Notes under the pieces: generated by a model
What the model saw: the letters and a program-made list of their open reading frames with translations, nothing else
What the model was told of the DNA's origin: nothing
Database searches by the model: none
Shown: positions 34,043 to 41,952 of the stretch, in pieces
Layout: each line of letters opens with the position of its first letter
Numbering within the stretch: position 1 is the stretch's first letter
Program-made: the position numbers and the translations under genes
Source: Paeniglutamicibacter kerguelensis
Lineage (GTDB): Bacteria > Actinomycetota > Actinomycetes > Actinomycetales > Micrococcaceae
Assembly: GCF_017876535.1 (NCBI RefSeq)
Contig: NZ_JAGIOF010000001.1
Location: forward strand, 3,410,001-3,474,000
DNA: 64,000 nt
Direction of reading: 5' to 3'

Positions 34043-35674
34043 TTAGCGCAGTGGCGTGCGATTCAGCGTGGCGCGGCGCTCGCCCGGGTCGTGTCCGGTC
34101 ACCACGACCGTCGCGTCCTGGGTGGGGCTGGCCATTGCCTGGAACCCGGCGGGGACCGGGTCCGCGTGCGTGGGTTCGTCAACGAGGGCGAGCGGCGGCG
34201 GGAAGGGGGCGGCGCGCTCGATCAGCGGTTCGTAGAATTCCACCCACTTGTTCTGGTTGAAGGCCACGGCCGCGACGATGCGGCCCTTGTAGCCGTAGAC
34301 CGCCAGAAACCGGCGCTGGGCCACGGAACCCTGGGTGATGACAACCTCGTCCGCGACCGACGGCACGCCCACGCTCTTGATTTCGTGGCCGAACTGGACA
34401 GACCAGAACTTCGGGACGGCCAGGTGCGGCCAACGCCCCGCCTGTCCGTTGACCATGTTGTGCGCGGCCACCTCCGCCTGGGTGACGACGTTGCCCCAGT
34501 GCTCGATGGCCAGGAATTGGTAGCCGAACATCGGCTGCGGGGCCCGGGCCACGTCGCCTGCAACGAAGATGTCGTCGGTGACAAGCCCGTTCGCGTCGAT
34601 GACGCGGCAGCCGGCGTCGCAGGCAACGCCCCAGGGGCCGCAGGCCAGCCCGGAGTCCTCCAGCCAGTCGACGTTGCGGATCACGCCGAGGGCCGCAACT
34701 GCGACGTCGACCTCGAGGGTCGTGCCGTCGGACAGTCGGACTCTGCACAGCTGCCCGGATGCGTCCCCTTCCAGGGCCGTGACCCGGACCCCGCAGCGCA
34801 GGTCGACGCCGTTCTCCTTCTGGATCTCCCCGGCGATTGCCCCGACCACCCCGCCCAGCGCGGCCCCGAGCGGGGCCGGCCCGGCCTCGGCGACCGTCAC
34901 GTCCAGGCCTAGCTCGACGCATACGGAGGCGATCTCAGATCCGATGAACCCGGCGCCGATGACCAGCACCCGCCGGGGGCGGGCCGCCAGCAGCTCCTGC
35001 AGCCGGGCGCCGTCCTCGCGGGTGCGCAGGGTCAGCACGCCCTTCAGCGCCGCTTCCTCCGGGTTCGGCCAGGGCCTGGCCCGCACCCCCGTACTGATCA
35101 GCAGCTTGTCGAAGTCGAGTGCCGTGCCGTCGGCAAGACGCACCTGCTTGCCTTGCAGGTCCAGCCCCGTGGCGGCGACTCCCAGCTTCCAGTCCGCGTC
35201 GATCTCGCGCTGCCGGGGCAGGTCCGTGTGCTCAGGGGCAACCACCCCGGCCGGGACCTGCTTGGACAGCGGCGGCCTGTCGTAGGGCTCGTGAGGCTCG
35301 TCGCCAACCAGGGTCAAGGATCCCGAGAACCCCTCCTCACGCAGTTTCTCGGCCGCACGCAGTCCGGCCAGCGAGGCGCCGACGATGACGATCCGTCCGG
35401 TCTGCATGAAGGCGTCCTGGCTGCCGTCGCCGGAACCCTCTTCCTCCGGCGGTTCGCCGGGCACGGGCGGAACGGCGGCCCTATCCACCCTGTCCAGCTT
35501 GATGGCCTGGACCGGGCACGCGGCGGCGGCGCGCAGCACGCGCCGGCGCTGTTCCTCGGACGGGTTCGGGTCATAGACCAGTGCCTCGTCGCCCTGGATG
35601 GAAAAGACATCCGGCGCGAGGAAGGCGCATTGTGCGTAGCCTTGGCATTTGGTGAGGTCGACGACTAGTCGCAT
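34043..35674 (-). CDS. fused [3Fe-4S] ferredoxin / FAD-dependent ferredoxin reductase
   Basis: A 543-residue fusion. Residues 1-62 are a P450-type ferredoxin with CQGYAQC and a later ACPV, the C-x5-C...CP pattern of [3Fe-4S] proteins. After an acidic linker, about 120-520 is a pyridine-nucleotide oxidoreductase: FAD loop GRIVIVGASLAGLRAAEKL, NAD(P) loop VLVIGAGFIGSEIASV and FAD motif TDDIFVAGDVAR. It would carry electrons from NAD(P)H to the P450 encoded next to it. Free-standing ferredoxin and reductase are the norm in actinobacteria; this fusion is less common. Start at 35674. Confidence 0.92.
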   Translation of the reverse strand: MRLVVDLTKCQGYAQCAFLAPDVFSIQGDEALVYDPNPSEEQRRRVLRAAAACPVQAIKLDRVDRAAVPPVPGEPPEEEGSGDGSQDAFMQTGRIVIVGASLAGLRAAEKLREEGFSGSLTLVGDEPHEPYDRPPLSKQVPAGVVAPEHTDLPRQREIDADWKLGVAATGLDLQGKQVRLADGTALDFDKLLISTGVRARPWPNPEEAALKGVLTLRTREDGARLQELLAARPRRVLVIGAGFIGSEIASVCVELGLDVTVAEAGPAPLGAALGGVVGAIAGEIQKENGVDLRCGVRVTALEGDASGQLCRVRLSDGTTLEVDVAVAALGVIRNVDWLEDSGLACGPWGVACDAGCRVIDANGLVTDDIFVAGDVARAPQPMFGYQFLAIEHWGNVVTQAEVAAHNMVNGQAGRWPHLAVPKFWSVQFGHEIKSVGVPSVADEVVITQGSVAQRRFLAVYGYKGRIVAAVAFNQNKWVEFYEPLIERAAPFPPPLALVDEPTHADPVPAGFQAMASPTQDATVVVTGHDPGERRATLNRTPLR

Positions 35675-35978
35675 ATCGAACTCTTTCCTTGCTCCGACCC
35701 TGGGGCATCATTTTGAGTCTAGGCCTGGCACCGGGGCAGGGAAAGGGCGGTAGCTGGCAGTACCGTGTGAGAGCCTTGCAGCAGTCGCAGGGGCTCCATC
35801 CGTGTGACCCGCGAGCCGATGAAAATCATGGGAACAGTCCCGGAGCGAGGGCGGTAACGGACGGGTCCATCGACCCCGCGAAATCGATCCGATCCGGTCG
35901 CCTTCCCTGTATTGACCGGCCTTCCTGGTGGGCGCAAACTTAAGGCGAGCCTGGGGGAAGATCCGGAAGGAGCCCACC
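35675..35978. other. divergent intergenic region
   Basis: About 300 bp between the divergent ferredoxin-reductase and DUF1326 genes. It presumably holds both promoters. The only clear element is the GGAAGGAG ribosome binding site at 35965-35972 for the rightward gene. No additional gene is supported. Confidence 0.45.
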
Positions 35979-36584
35979 ATGGGCTGGCATATTGAAGGCA
36001 CATACTTCGAAAACTGCAATTGCGATTCCATCTGTCCCTGCGCGACCTCGGGGCTGACCGCACCGGCCGACTACGAACGCTGCCAGGTTGAGTTGGCGTT
36101 CCACGTCGACACCGGGGAGATCAACGGCATCCAAGTCGGCGGGCTTACGGTTTGCCTGATCGGCGACGCCCCGCAGCAGATGAGTGACGGTGGCTGGAAG
36201 ATCGGCGTCCTGATGGACGCGGCAGCCTCCCCCGAGCAGGCCGAGGCCCTCGGCTCCGTGTTCGGAGGCCAAGCCGGCGGTCCGATGGCGGGCTTGGCCC
36301 CGCTGATCGGCGAGATGGTCGGCATGGAGTCCCACGAGATCAACTATTCCGACGACGGACGCCGCCACCGGATCCAGGTGGGTGACGCGGTCAACGTCGA
36401 CGTCGAGGACTTCGTTTCCCCGCTCGATCCCACGGAGCTGGGGGTCCGGGTCAGCGGCATCGGATTCCCCGCGGACACCCTGGCCGCCGGCACCGGCACC
36501 ACCGCCACCGTCGATGTCTTCGGAATGGAATGGGACAATGCCGGCAAGAACTCCTTCTCGGCACCCTTCGCCTGGGCAGCCTGA
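35979..36584 (+). CDS. DUF1326 family protein
   Basis: A 201-residue protein of the DUF1326 family: WHIEGTYFENCNCDSICPC at the N terminus with a Cys cluster (CNCDSICPC), and VTVCL/IGDAP-like segments after it. The Cys cluster suggests metal binding. It is followed after 28 bp by a DUF2182 membrane protein, a pairing seen in other bacteria. Function is unknown; the pair may act in metal handling. The start has a GGAAGGAG site six bases upstream. Confidence 0.85.
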   Translation: MGWHIEGTYFENCNCDSICPCATSGLTAPADYERCQVELAFHVDTGEINGIQVGGLTVCLIGDAPQQMSDGGWKIGVLMDAAASPEQAEALGSVFGGQAGGPMAGLAPLIGEMVGMESHEINYSDDGRRHRIQVGDAVNVDVEDFVSPLDPTELGVRVSGIGFPADTLAAGTGTTATVDVFGMEWDNAGKNSFSAPFAWAA

Positions 36585-36612
36585 CGCGGCCGGGCGCACC
36601 GCCCTGGCGGTC

Positions 36613-37407
36613 ATGCCCCTTCCGGGGCTGCTCGTTTTGCTGGCGTGCGCCCTGGTTGCCTGGTATTTCACCATCCTGGCCGCAGCCCGCATGCCCGTTG
36701 GCCCGGGCACGATGGGTTTGGGCCTGTTCGGGTACCTGGTCGGCTGGGAACTGATGATGTCGGCGATGATGTTGCCGGCGCTGGCGCCCCTCTTGGGCGT
36801 GTATCTCAGGTCCCTCCGGTCGGTGCCCAACGGATGGATCAGGACGGCCCGCACCGTGGCCCTCGTCGCCGGCTATCTGGCGGTCTGGGCGTTGTTCGGC
36901 ATTCTGGCCTACGGTGCCGCGGCACTCGGCGGGACCTTGGCCGCGCGGGCACCGGCGGCCGCGCCGTGGGTGGGCGCCGTCCTGCTGGCAGCGGCCGGGG
37001 CCTACCAGCTCACGCCGCTGAAGAATTTCTGCCTCCGGCACTGCAGGTCCCCCGTGACGTTGCTTTTGCATGTATCGGGTTACAAGGGTCCGTTGCGCGA
37101 CGTGCGGACAGGCATCTACCACGGGGCGTACTGCACCGGGTGTTGCTGGGGCCTGATGCTCGTGCTGATCGTCGTCGGCACCATGAACCTGGCGTGGATG
37201 GCCGTCATTGCGGCGGTGGTCCTTTTGGAAAAGACCTGGCGGCACGGGGTCGCCTTCAGCCGCGTCGTCGGCGTCTGCGTGATCGTCTTCGCCCTCGTCG
37301 CTCCGTTCTTCCCCGAGCTGTTGCCGGGGCTGCACCTCGGCCCTGTCATGGACCCGGATATGGATCCCGGCATGACTCCCGACATGGACCCCGGAATCGA
37401 TATGTAG
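36613..37407 (+). CDS. DUF2182 membrane protein with Met/Asp-rich tail
   Basis: A 264-residue membrane protein with about seven helices. MSAMMLPALAPLL, NFCLRHCRSP and HGAYCTGCCWGLM are typical DUF2182 stretches, rich in Met and Cys. The C terminus ends in a repeated M-D-P pattern, MDPDMDPGMTPDMDPGIDM (37348-37404), which suits copper or other soft-metal binding. DUF2182 proteins are predicted metal-binding membrane proteins of unknown function. The start at 36613 is the first ATG ahead of the first helix, with only a weak ribosome binding site. Paired with DUF1326. Confidence 0.8.
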   Translation: MPLPGLLVLLACALVAWYFTILAAARMPVGPGTMGLGLFGYLVGWELMMSAMMLPALAPLLGVYLRSLRSVPNGWIRTARTVALVAGYLAVWALFGILAYGAAALGGTLAARAPAAAPWVGAVLLAAAGAYQLTPLKNFCLRHCRSPVTLLLHVSGYKGPLRDVRTGIYHGAYCTGCCWGLMLVLIVVGTMNLAWMAVIAAVVLLEKTWRHGVAFSRVVGVCVIVFALVAPFFPELLPGLHLGPVMDPDMDPGMTPDMDPGIDM

Positions 37408-37478
37408 CAGCGGGCCTGGCGCATCAACGAAGCATCCCGGCCGCTTTCAGGGAACGGGCGAGTGTCCGTGCGAAGGGT

Positions 37479-37856
37479 CTAGGCGTCGTTGCGCTCGTCG
37501 TAGTCGTCACGGGCCTGCAGGATCAGGGAGGCGTGGTCCTGCGACCATGCCCTAATGACCTCCAGCGGGCCGAGCACCGTGTGGCCCAGCTCGGTGAGCT
37601 CGTACTCCACGCGCGGCGGGACCTCGGGGTAGATCGTGCGGTTCAACAATCCGTCACGTTCTAGGGAGCGCAGCGTCTGGGTGAGAACCTTGGGGGTGAC
37701 GCCGCCGATGTCGTTGCGTAAGTGGGAGAATCGGCGCGGCCCGTCCTTCAGGGCCAGGAACACCAGCGGCGTCCACTTGTCACCGAGCCGCTGCATGATG
37801 ACCCGCGACGGGCAGCCGAGGGTCATCACGTCGAAATCCTGGGCCTCAGTATCCAT
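37479..37856 (-). CDS. HxlR-family transcriptional regulator
   Basis: A 125-residue winged-helix regulator. CPSRVIMQRLGDKWTPLVFL is the HxlR signature with a conserved Cys (residue 15), and RFSHLRNDIGGVTPKVLTQT, then LRSLERDGL, is the recognition region. Members often sense electrophiles or aldehydes through this Cys. It is divergent from the NAD(P)-binding oxidoreductase at 37966, which is its likely target. Start at 37856. Confidence 0.9.
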   Translation of the reverse strand: MDTEAQDFDVMTLGCPSRVIMQRLGDKWTPLVFLALKDGPRRFSHLRNDIGGVTPKVLTQTLRSLERDGLLNRTIYPEVPPRVEYELTELGHTVLGPLEVIRAWSQDHASLILQARDDYDERNDA

Positions 37857-37885
37857 TCGGTAACCCTATTACTTTGAGGTACTCG

Positions 37886-37900
37886 GTATCAAATAGATAC
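37886..37900. promoter_or_regulatory. inverted repeat between divergent genes, candidate HxlR operator
   Basis: GTATC-AAATA-GATAC is a perfect five-base repeat with a five-base spacer. It lies 30 bp upstream of the HxlR start and 66 bp upstream of the oxidoreductase start, within a short AT-rich patch. It is the best candidate operator in this intergenic region. Confidence 0.5.
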
Positions 37901-37965
37901 TATTGAGACACTTACCCGGTGAGGGCCGCCCAGAACCCGCACCAACAAACCGAAGGGAACGCATC

Positions 37966-38571
37966 ATGAAATTTGCCGTCTACGGAGCAACCGGCATGGT
38001 TGGCAGCCAGATCGTTGCCGAAGCATTGACCCGCGGCCACCAGGTCACGGCCGTTTCGCACTCGGGCAAGACCGTCGAGGGAACAACCAGCGCCGCGGCC
38101 GACCTGACGGACATCTCGGCATACCGCAAGCTCGCCGCAGAGAACGACGTCGTGGTCCTGTCGATCCCGCCATCGCGCACGGGCGAGGACCACCAGGCAT
38201 TCATCGACGCCCACGAGGAAATCTCCGAGACCCTCGTCCCGGCACGCCTCTTTGTTGTCGGCGGAGCCGGCGCCACCGAGATCGACGGCGTCCGCCTGGT
38301 CGACACCCCGGGCTTCCCCGAGGCCTACATGCCCGAGGCCCGCACCATGGGCACCGTCCTGGACTTCTACACCTCGGCCTCCGGCCTGGACTGGACCATG
38401 CTGGCACCGGCACCGGAAATCGCACCGGGACCGGCCACCGGCTCGATTGTCCTGGGCAACGATTCGCCGGCCGGCGAGCGCGTGAGCACCGGTGACTTCG
38501 CCGTGGCCGCCCTTGACGAGATCGAGGACCCGAAGCACCTGCACCGCCGATTCACGGTGGCCAGCGCCTAA
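37966..38571 (+). CDS. NAD(P)H-binding oxidoreductase (atypical SDR)
   Basis: A 201-residue protein opening MKFAVYGATGMVGSQIVAEA, a Rossmann NAD(P)-binding loop of the NAD(P)H-binding/YwnB-like group. LFVVGGAGATEIDGVRLVDT is characteristic of this group. The ATG at 37966 has AAGGGA upstream. Its control by the divergent HxlR regulator suggests a role in handling reactive carbonyls, quinones or oxidants; the substrate is unknown. A strong hairpin closes the gene. Confidence 0.85.
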   Translation: MKFAVYGATGMVGSQIVAEALTRGHQVTAVSHSGKTVEGTTSAAADLTDISAYRKLAAENDVVVLSIPPSRTGEDHQAFIDAHEEISETLVPARLFVVGGAGATEIDGVRLVDTPGFPEAYMPEARTMGTVLDFYTSASGLDWTMLAPAPEIAPGPATGSIVLGNDSPAGERVSTGDFAVAALDEIEDPKHLHRRFTVASA

Positions 38572-38588
38572 CCAGGGCGCAGCTCCGC

Positions 38589-38628
38589 TGCGTGTGCCGC
38601 ACCCCCGAACGCGGGCGCGGCACACGCA
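38589..38628 (+). terminator. hairpin terminator of the oxidoreductase gene
   Basis: TGCGTGTGCCGC (38589-38600) pairs perfectly with GCGGCACACGCA (38617-38628) around a 16-base loop that can itself extend the stem. It sits directly before the IS110-type element, so the insertion lies downstream of the terminator and does not disrupt the gene. Confidence 0.75.
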
Positions 38629-38657
38629 CGTTGACTCTTCTATGTCTGTCAACCGTC

Positions 38658-39737
38658 TTACTGGACCTTTTGCGCCTCAGCTGCAGCATTCAAGATCCTG
38701 AACACACGACGGGCCAAATAGCGCTTCACGCAGCGGCGGATCTCCCTGTCGCTTTTGCCCTCGGCGCGACGCTTCTCGACGTAGTCACAGGTCTCAGCGT
38801 CGTGGGTCATCCTGGTGAGCGCAGCTAGGTGAAGAGCGCTGTTGAGCCTTCTGTCGCCACCCCGGTTCAACCGATGCCGCACCGTGTTACCCGAGGACGC
38901 GGGGATGGGATTCACGCCCGCCAGACAGGCAAAAGCAGCTTCGCTACGGACCCGACCCTCATGCGACCACGCCACCAAACACTTCGCTGCGGTCACCGCC
39001 CGGAAGCCCTTGACCTCAAGTAAAGGGGCCGCCTCGCTGGCCCGCACCAGCTCATCCAGCTTCTGTTCGTTGGACTGCAGCGCCTCCGCCAAGTCCAGGA
39101 TGTGTTTTGCCAGCCGGACCGCCTCGGCCCGGGCGATACTCAACGCCAGCTCTTCGTCACGTTCACGCCACCGAGAGATTTCCCCTATCTGAGAGGTTGT
39201 GAGCTTCTTGCGGGCATCGATATCGATGTCGTTGCTGCGTACCACGGCGTTCAGGGCGTTGACCGCACGGGTGCGGTCCTTGGACATGGATTCACGGGCC
39301 GTGGACAAGATCCGCAAGCCCTGGCGGATCCCCTCGTTCAGGCGGGGACGACGCAGTTTCTCCACCGGCAAAGGCAGCACGGCCATGGCCATCCGGTGGG
39401 CATCCAGGGCGTCGGTTTTGCCGACTCCGCGACGGCTCTTTGCATCCATGCGGGGAGCCTCGGCAACAGCGAATCCCTGAGCGGCCACGGTGCCGGCAAG
39501 GACCGCGCCGTAGGACGCAGCGCCTTCGATCACCCAGAGGGCGTCTGCGTCGGCGTTGGTACGACGTGCCACCCATTTGATGGCCCGGTTGATGCCGACT
39601 GCGGTGCTCGGGAATGACTGCGTATCCAGGAGTGCCCCGTTGGCGGCATCGAGGATGGCATAGACGTGGTTGCGGGCGTGCGTGTCGACACCCACGACAA
39701 AGGGGTGAGAATGCGCGACGATAGACATGGCGGTCAC
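38658..39737 (-). CDS. IS110-family transposase
   Basis: A 359-residue full-length transposase. VVGVDTHARNH carries the first Asp, LWVIEGAAS the Glu and KTDALDAHRMA the two Asp of the DEDD RuvC-like domain. The C-terminal Transposase_20 domain carries PASSGNTVRHRLNRGG with the candidate nucleophilic Ser. These recombinases act with a bridge RNA encoded in the element. The GTG at 39737 has AGGA nine bases upstream; an ATG at 39728 is the alternative. No frameshift or truncation, so it may be active. Confidence 0.92.
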   Translation of the reverse strand: MTAMSIVAHSHPFVVGVDTHARNHVYAILDAANGALLDTQSFPSTAVGINRAIKWVARRTNADADALWVIEGAASYGAVLAGTVAAQGFAVAEAPRMDAKSRRGVGKTDALDAHRMAMAVLPLPVEKLRRPRLNEGIRQGLRILSTARESMSKDRTRAVNALNAVVRSNDIDIDARKKLTTSQIGEISRWRERDEELALSIARAEAVRLAKHILDLAEALQSNEQKLDELVRASEAAPLLEVKGFRAVTAAKCLVAWSHEGRVRSEAAFACLAGVNPIPASSGNTVRHRLNRGGDRRLNSALHLAALTRMTHDAETCDYVEKRRAEGKSDREIRRCVKRYLARRVFRILNAAAEAQKVQ

Positions 39738-40040
39738 CGTACTTTTCCTCTTGTGATGGACTTGGTTGGTGGCCGTGAAAGGCCGGTACCGGTCCGGGTA
39801 GGAATCACTACGGAACAGAACTGTGATGGGTCACGCCCGTAAGGGTGGACAATCTTCTAATGAAGCTACCGTGGTGGGCCGGACGGGTACCGGCCGACCC
39901 ACCCCTGTTGGACGGACAGGTCAAGCGAAGGACACCTGAGGGTCAGTCATTTAATGAGTCACATCCACGGGGAAGAACAGCCGGTACCTATCCTGCCAGC
40001 CAGTCCCAGACCAGCTGGATCGAGTCTCACAGCATTTAAC
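39738..40040 (-). ncRNA. candidate IS110 bridge-RNA region
   Basis: About 300 bp of non-coding sequence upstream of the transposase. It contains strong hairpins, including GGTGGGCCGG/CCGACCCACC (39873-39903) with an 11-base loop, and GGCCGGTACCGG-type repeats. In IS110 elements of the IS621 type the non-coding left end encodes the structured bridge RNA that specifies donor and target DNA. Position, length and structure fit; the RNA itself is inferred. It could also extend beyond the stated ends. Confidence 0.45.
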
Positions 40041-40183
40041 CGCCCCTCGAACGCACGCCGGCGACTATGACCTCGCACACAGAGCCTGCCCCGCCCCCAA
40101 CGACTGTTCTATGGTGGATTCGGTGTGCGCACATCGGAGTGCGCATCCTCGCTCGACATCATCTGCATGCAGGAAGTTGTTCC

Positions 40184-41887
40184 ATGACCCACGCCCGCAC
40201 CCTGGCACCCCGCGTTCTCACCACGAGCGCCATGGTCGCCGCCGCCCTTGTCCTGGCAGGCTGCACCTCCACCCCCGCCCCAGCCCCGGGAGCCGGCAAC
40301 GACGCCGGAACCCCGGTAACCGGCGGCACCCTGGTCTACGCCTCCGGCGACGCCGAGCCCAGCTGCCTGGACCCCCATGTGGGCGGCAACTACCCGCAGG
40401 CCCTCGTCTCCTCCCAGTACCTTGAGACGCTCTACACCAAGGACGCCAAGGGCGAATTGGTCCCGTGGCTGGCCACCGGCTCCACCGTTTCCGACGACGG
40501 CCTCACGCGCACCGTGAAAATCCGCGAAGGCATCAAGTTCACCGACGGCACTGCGCTTGACGCCGCCGCCGTGAAGGCCAACTTCGAACACCTGCGCGAC
40601 CCGAAGACCGCTTCCTCCACCGGCTACCTGGCCCTGGGCAAGATCAAGACCATGAAGGCGGTCGACGCCTCGACCCTGGAGCTGAAGCTCTCGACGCCGG
40701 ACAACGCGCTGCTCGAGTCCTTCTCCATGCCGTGGGTTGCCATCGAGTCCCCCACCGCGCTGAAGCGCTCCCAGGAAGAAAACTGCGCCGCCCCGGTGGG
40801 CACCGGCCCGTTCAAGGTCGAATCCTGGAAGAAGCAGGACTCGGTGAACCTGGTCCGCAACGCCGACTACGTCCAGCCGACCGACTCCCCGAGCCACGCT
40901 GGCGCGGCCTACCTGGACGGCATCACCTGGCGCTTCATCCCGGAGGCGGCAACCCGCTACGCGGCCCTGCAGGCCGGCGAGGTCAACATCATCGACAACG
41001 CGCAGCCGGACACCATTGCCGCCGCCGCGAAGAACGAGGCCATCAAGCACCTCGACGCACCGCGCCCCGGCGCCTCCAACCGCATCGAGCTGAACTCCTC
41101 CAAGGCGCCGTTTGACGACGTGCGCGTGCGCGAGGCCTTCATCCATGCGGTGAACGTGAATGCGGGTGTCGATTCGCTCTTCTTCGGCACTGCCAAGCGC
41201 TCCTACTCCCCGCTCTCCAGCGTCGAGCCGCTGGGCTTCAGCGAGGAATCGCTCTTTGCCTACGACCCGGCCAAGGCGGGCCAGCTGCTGGATGCCGCCG
41301 GCTACACCCAGCGCGATGCCGAGGGTTACCGGACCAAGGACGGCAAGCGCCTGTCCCTGGTCTTCCCGGTGAGCACCAGCCAGTCGATCCCCGCCGAACA
41401 GTCGCTCTTCCAGCAGCTGCAGGCGACCGCCAAGGAATCGGGCATCGAGGTCAAGATCAACCTGCTGGACCTGTCCAGCTGGTACGGCGAGTTGTTCCAG
41501 CACAAGTACAACCTGGTCTCGGCCCCGTACACCAAGGTGGGCCCGAGCGTGCTGAGCATCCTCTTCCACTCGGATTCCACGATCCCCGCCCCGTCGGGCT
41601 ACTTCGCGAACCTGTCCCAGGTGAAGAACCCGGAACTGGACAAGCTGCTGGAAACCGCGGGTTCCACCAAGGACGAGGCAGAGCGCAAGGACCTGTACGC
41701 CAAGGCGCAGAAGCTGGTGCTGGAGGGCTACTACCTGCTGCCGTTGTACGATCAGCAGAACCACTTCCTGTACTCGGCCAAGACCCAGGGCGTGGGAACC
41801 ACCACCTACTCGGCCAAGACCCAGGGCGTGGGAACCACCACCGCGGTTGCCTCGCCGACGTTCTTCGACACCTGGCTGGGCAAGTAA
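40184..41887 (+). CDS. ABC transporter substrate-binding lipoprotein, family 5 (peptide type)
   Basis: A 567-residue SBP_bac_5 protein. The signal peptide ends in lipobox LAGC, and TVKIREGIKFTDGTALDAAA is the family hallmark. It should bind peptides, nickel chelates or other oligomeric solutes and deliver them to the permeases encoded downstream. AGGAAG lies seven bases before the ATG at 40184. Near the C terminus a 36-bp tandem duplication gives two copies of YSAKTQGVGTTT in frame. Operon partners: two permeases and a double ATPase. Confidence 0.92.
   Translation: MTHARTLAPRVLTTSAMVAAALVLAGCTSTPAPAPGAGNDAGTPVTGGTLVYASGDAEPSCLDPHVGGNYPQALVSSQYLETLYTKDAKGELVPWLATGSTVSDDGLTRTVKIREGIKFTDGTALDAAAVKANFEHLRDPKTASSTGYLALGKIKTMKAVDASTLELKLSTPDNALLESFSMPWVAIESPTALKRSQEENCAAPVGTGPFKVESWKKQDSVNLVRNADYVQPTDSPSHAGAAYLDGITWRFIPEAATRYAALQAGEVNIIDNAQPDTIAAAAKNEAIKHLDAPRPGASNRIELNSSKAPFDDVRVREAFIHAVNVNAGVDSLFFGTAKRSYSPLSSVEPLGFSEESLFAYDPAKAGQLLDAAGYTQRDAEGYRTKDGKRLSLVFPVSTSQSIPAEQSLFQQLQATAKESGIEVKINLLDLSSWYGELFQHKYNLVSAPYTKVGPSVLSILFHSDSTIPAPSGYFANLSQVKNPELDKLLETAGSTKDEAERKDLYAKAQKLVLEGYYLLPLYDQQNHFLYSAKTQGVGTTTYSAKTQGVGTTTAVASPTFFDTWLGK
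41771..41842 (+). repeat. 36-bp exact tandem duplication
   Basis: 41771-41806 and 41807-41842 are identical 36-base units, so the protein has two consecutive copies of YSAKTQGVGTTT in the C-terminal part of the binding protein. The reading frame is kept. Exact identity suggests a recent slippage event. Confidence 0.95.
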
Positions 41888-41952
41888 CCATCCCCGTCTA
41901 GGCACCCCGCATCAGCAACCGCACCACCAGCGAACGAAGATCCCGCCCACCG

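Larger units (their letters stand above)
38630..40040 (-). mobile_element. IS110-family insertion sequence (ends approximate)
   Basis: An IS110-type element made of one transposase gene with a long non-coding region at its 5' side (39738 to about 40040) and a short one at its 3' side. IS110 elements have no terminal inverted repeats, so the ends cannot be set exactly here. A short repeat, GTTGAC/GTCAAC (38630-38653), lies directly past the stop codon. Both neighbouring genes are intact: insertion was intergenic, after the oxidoreductase terminator and before the peptide-importer operon. Confidence 0.7.

Noticed and set aside
37409..37445. Hairpin AGCGGGCC/GGCCGCT between DUF2182 and HxlR genes as terminator
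   Set aside because: The stem has a bulge and a loop of over 20 bases; too weak to call.
40126..40145. Two TGCGCA hexamers upstream of the peptide-importer gene as an operator
   Set aside because: Each is short and self-complementary; in GC-rich DNA this is weak evidence on its own.
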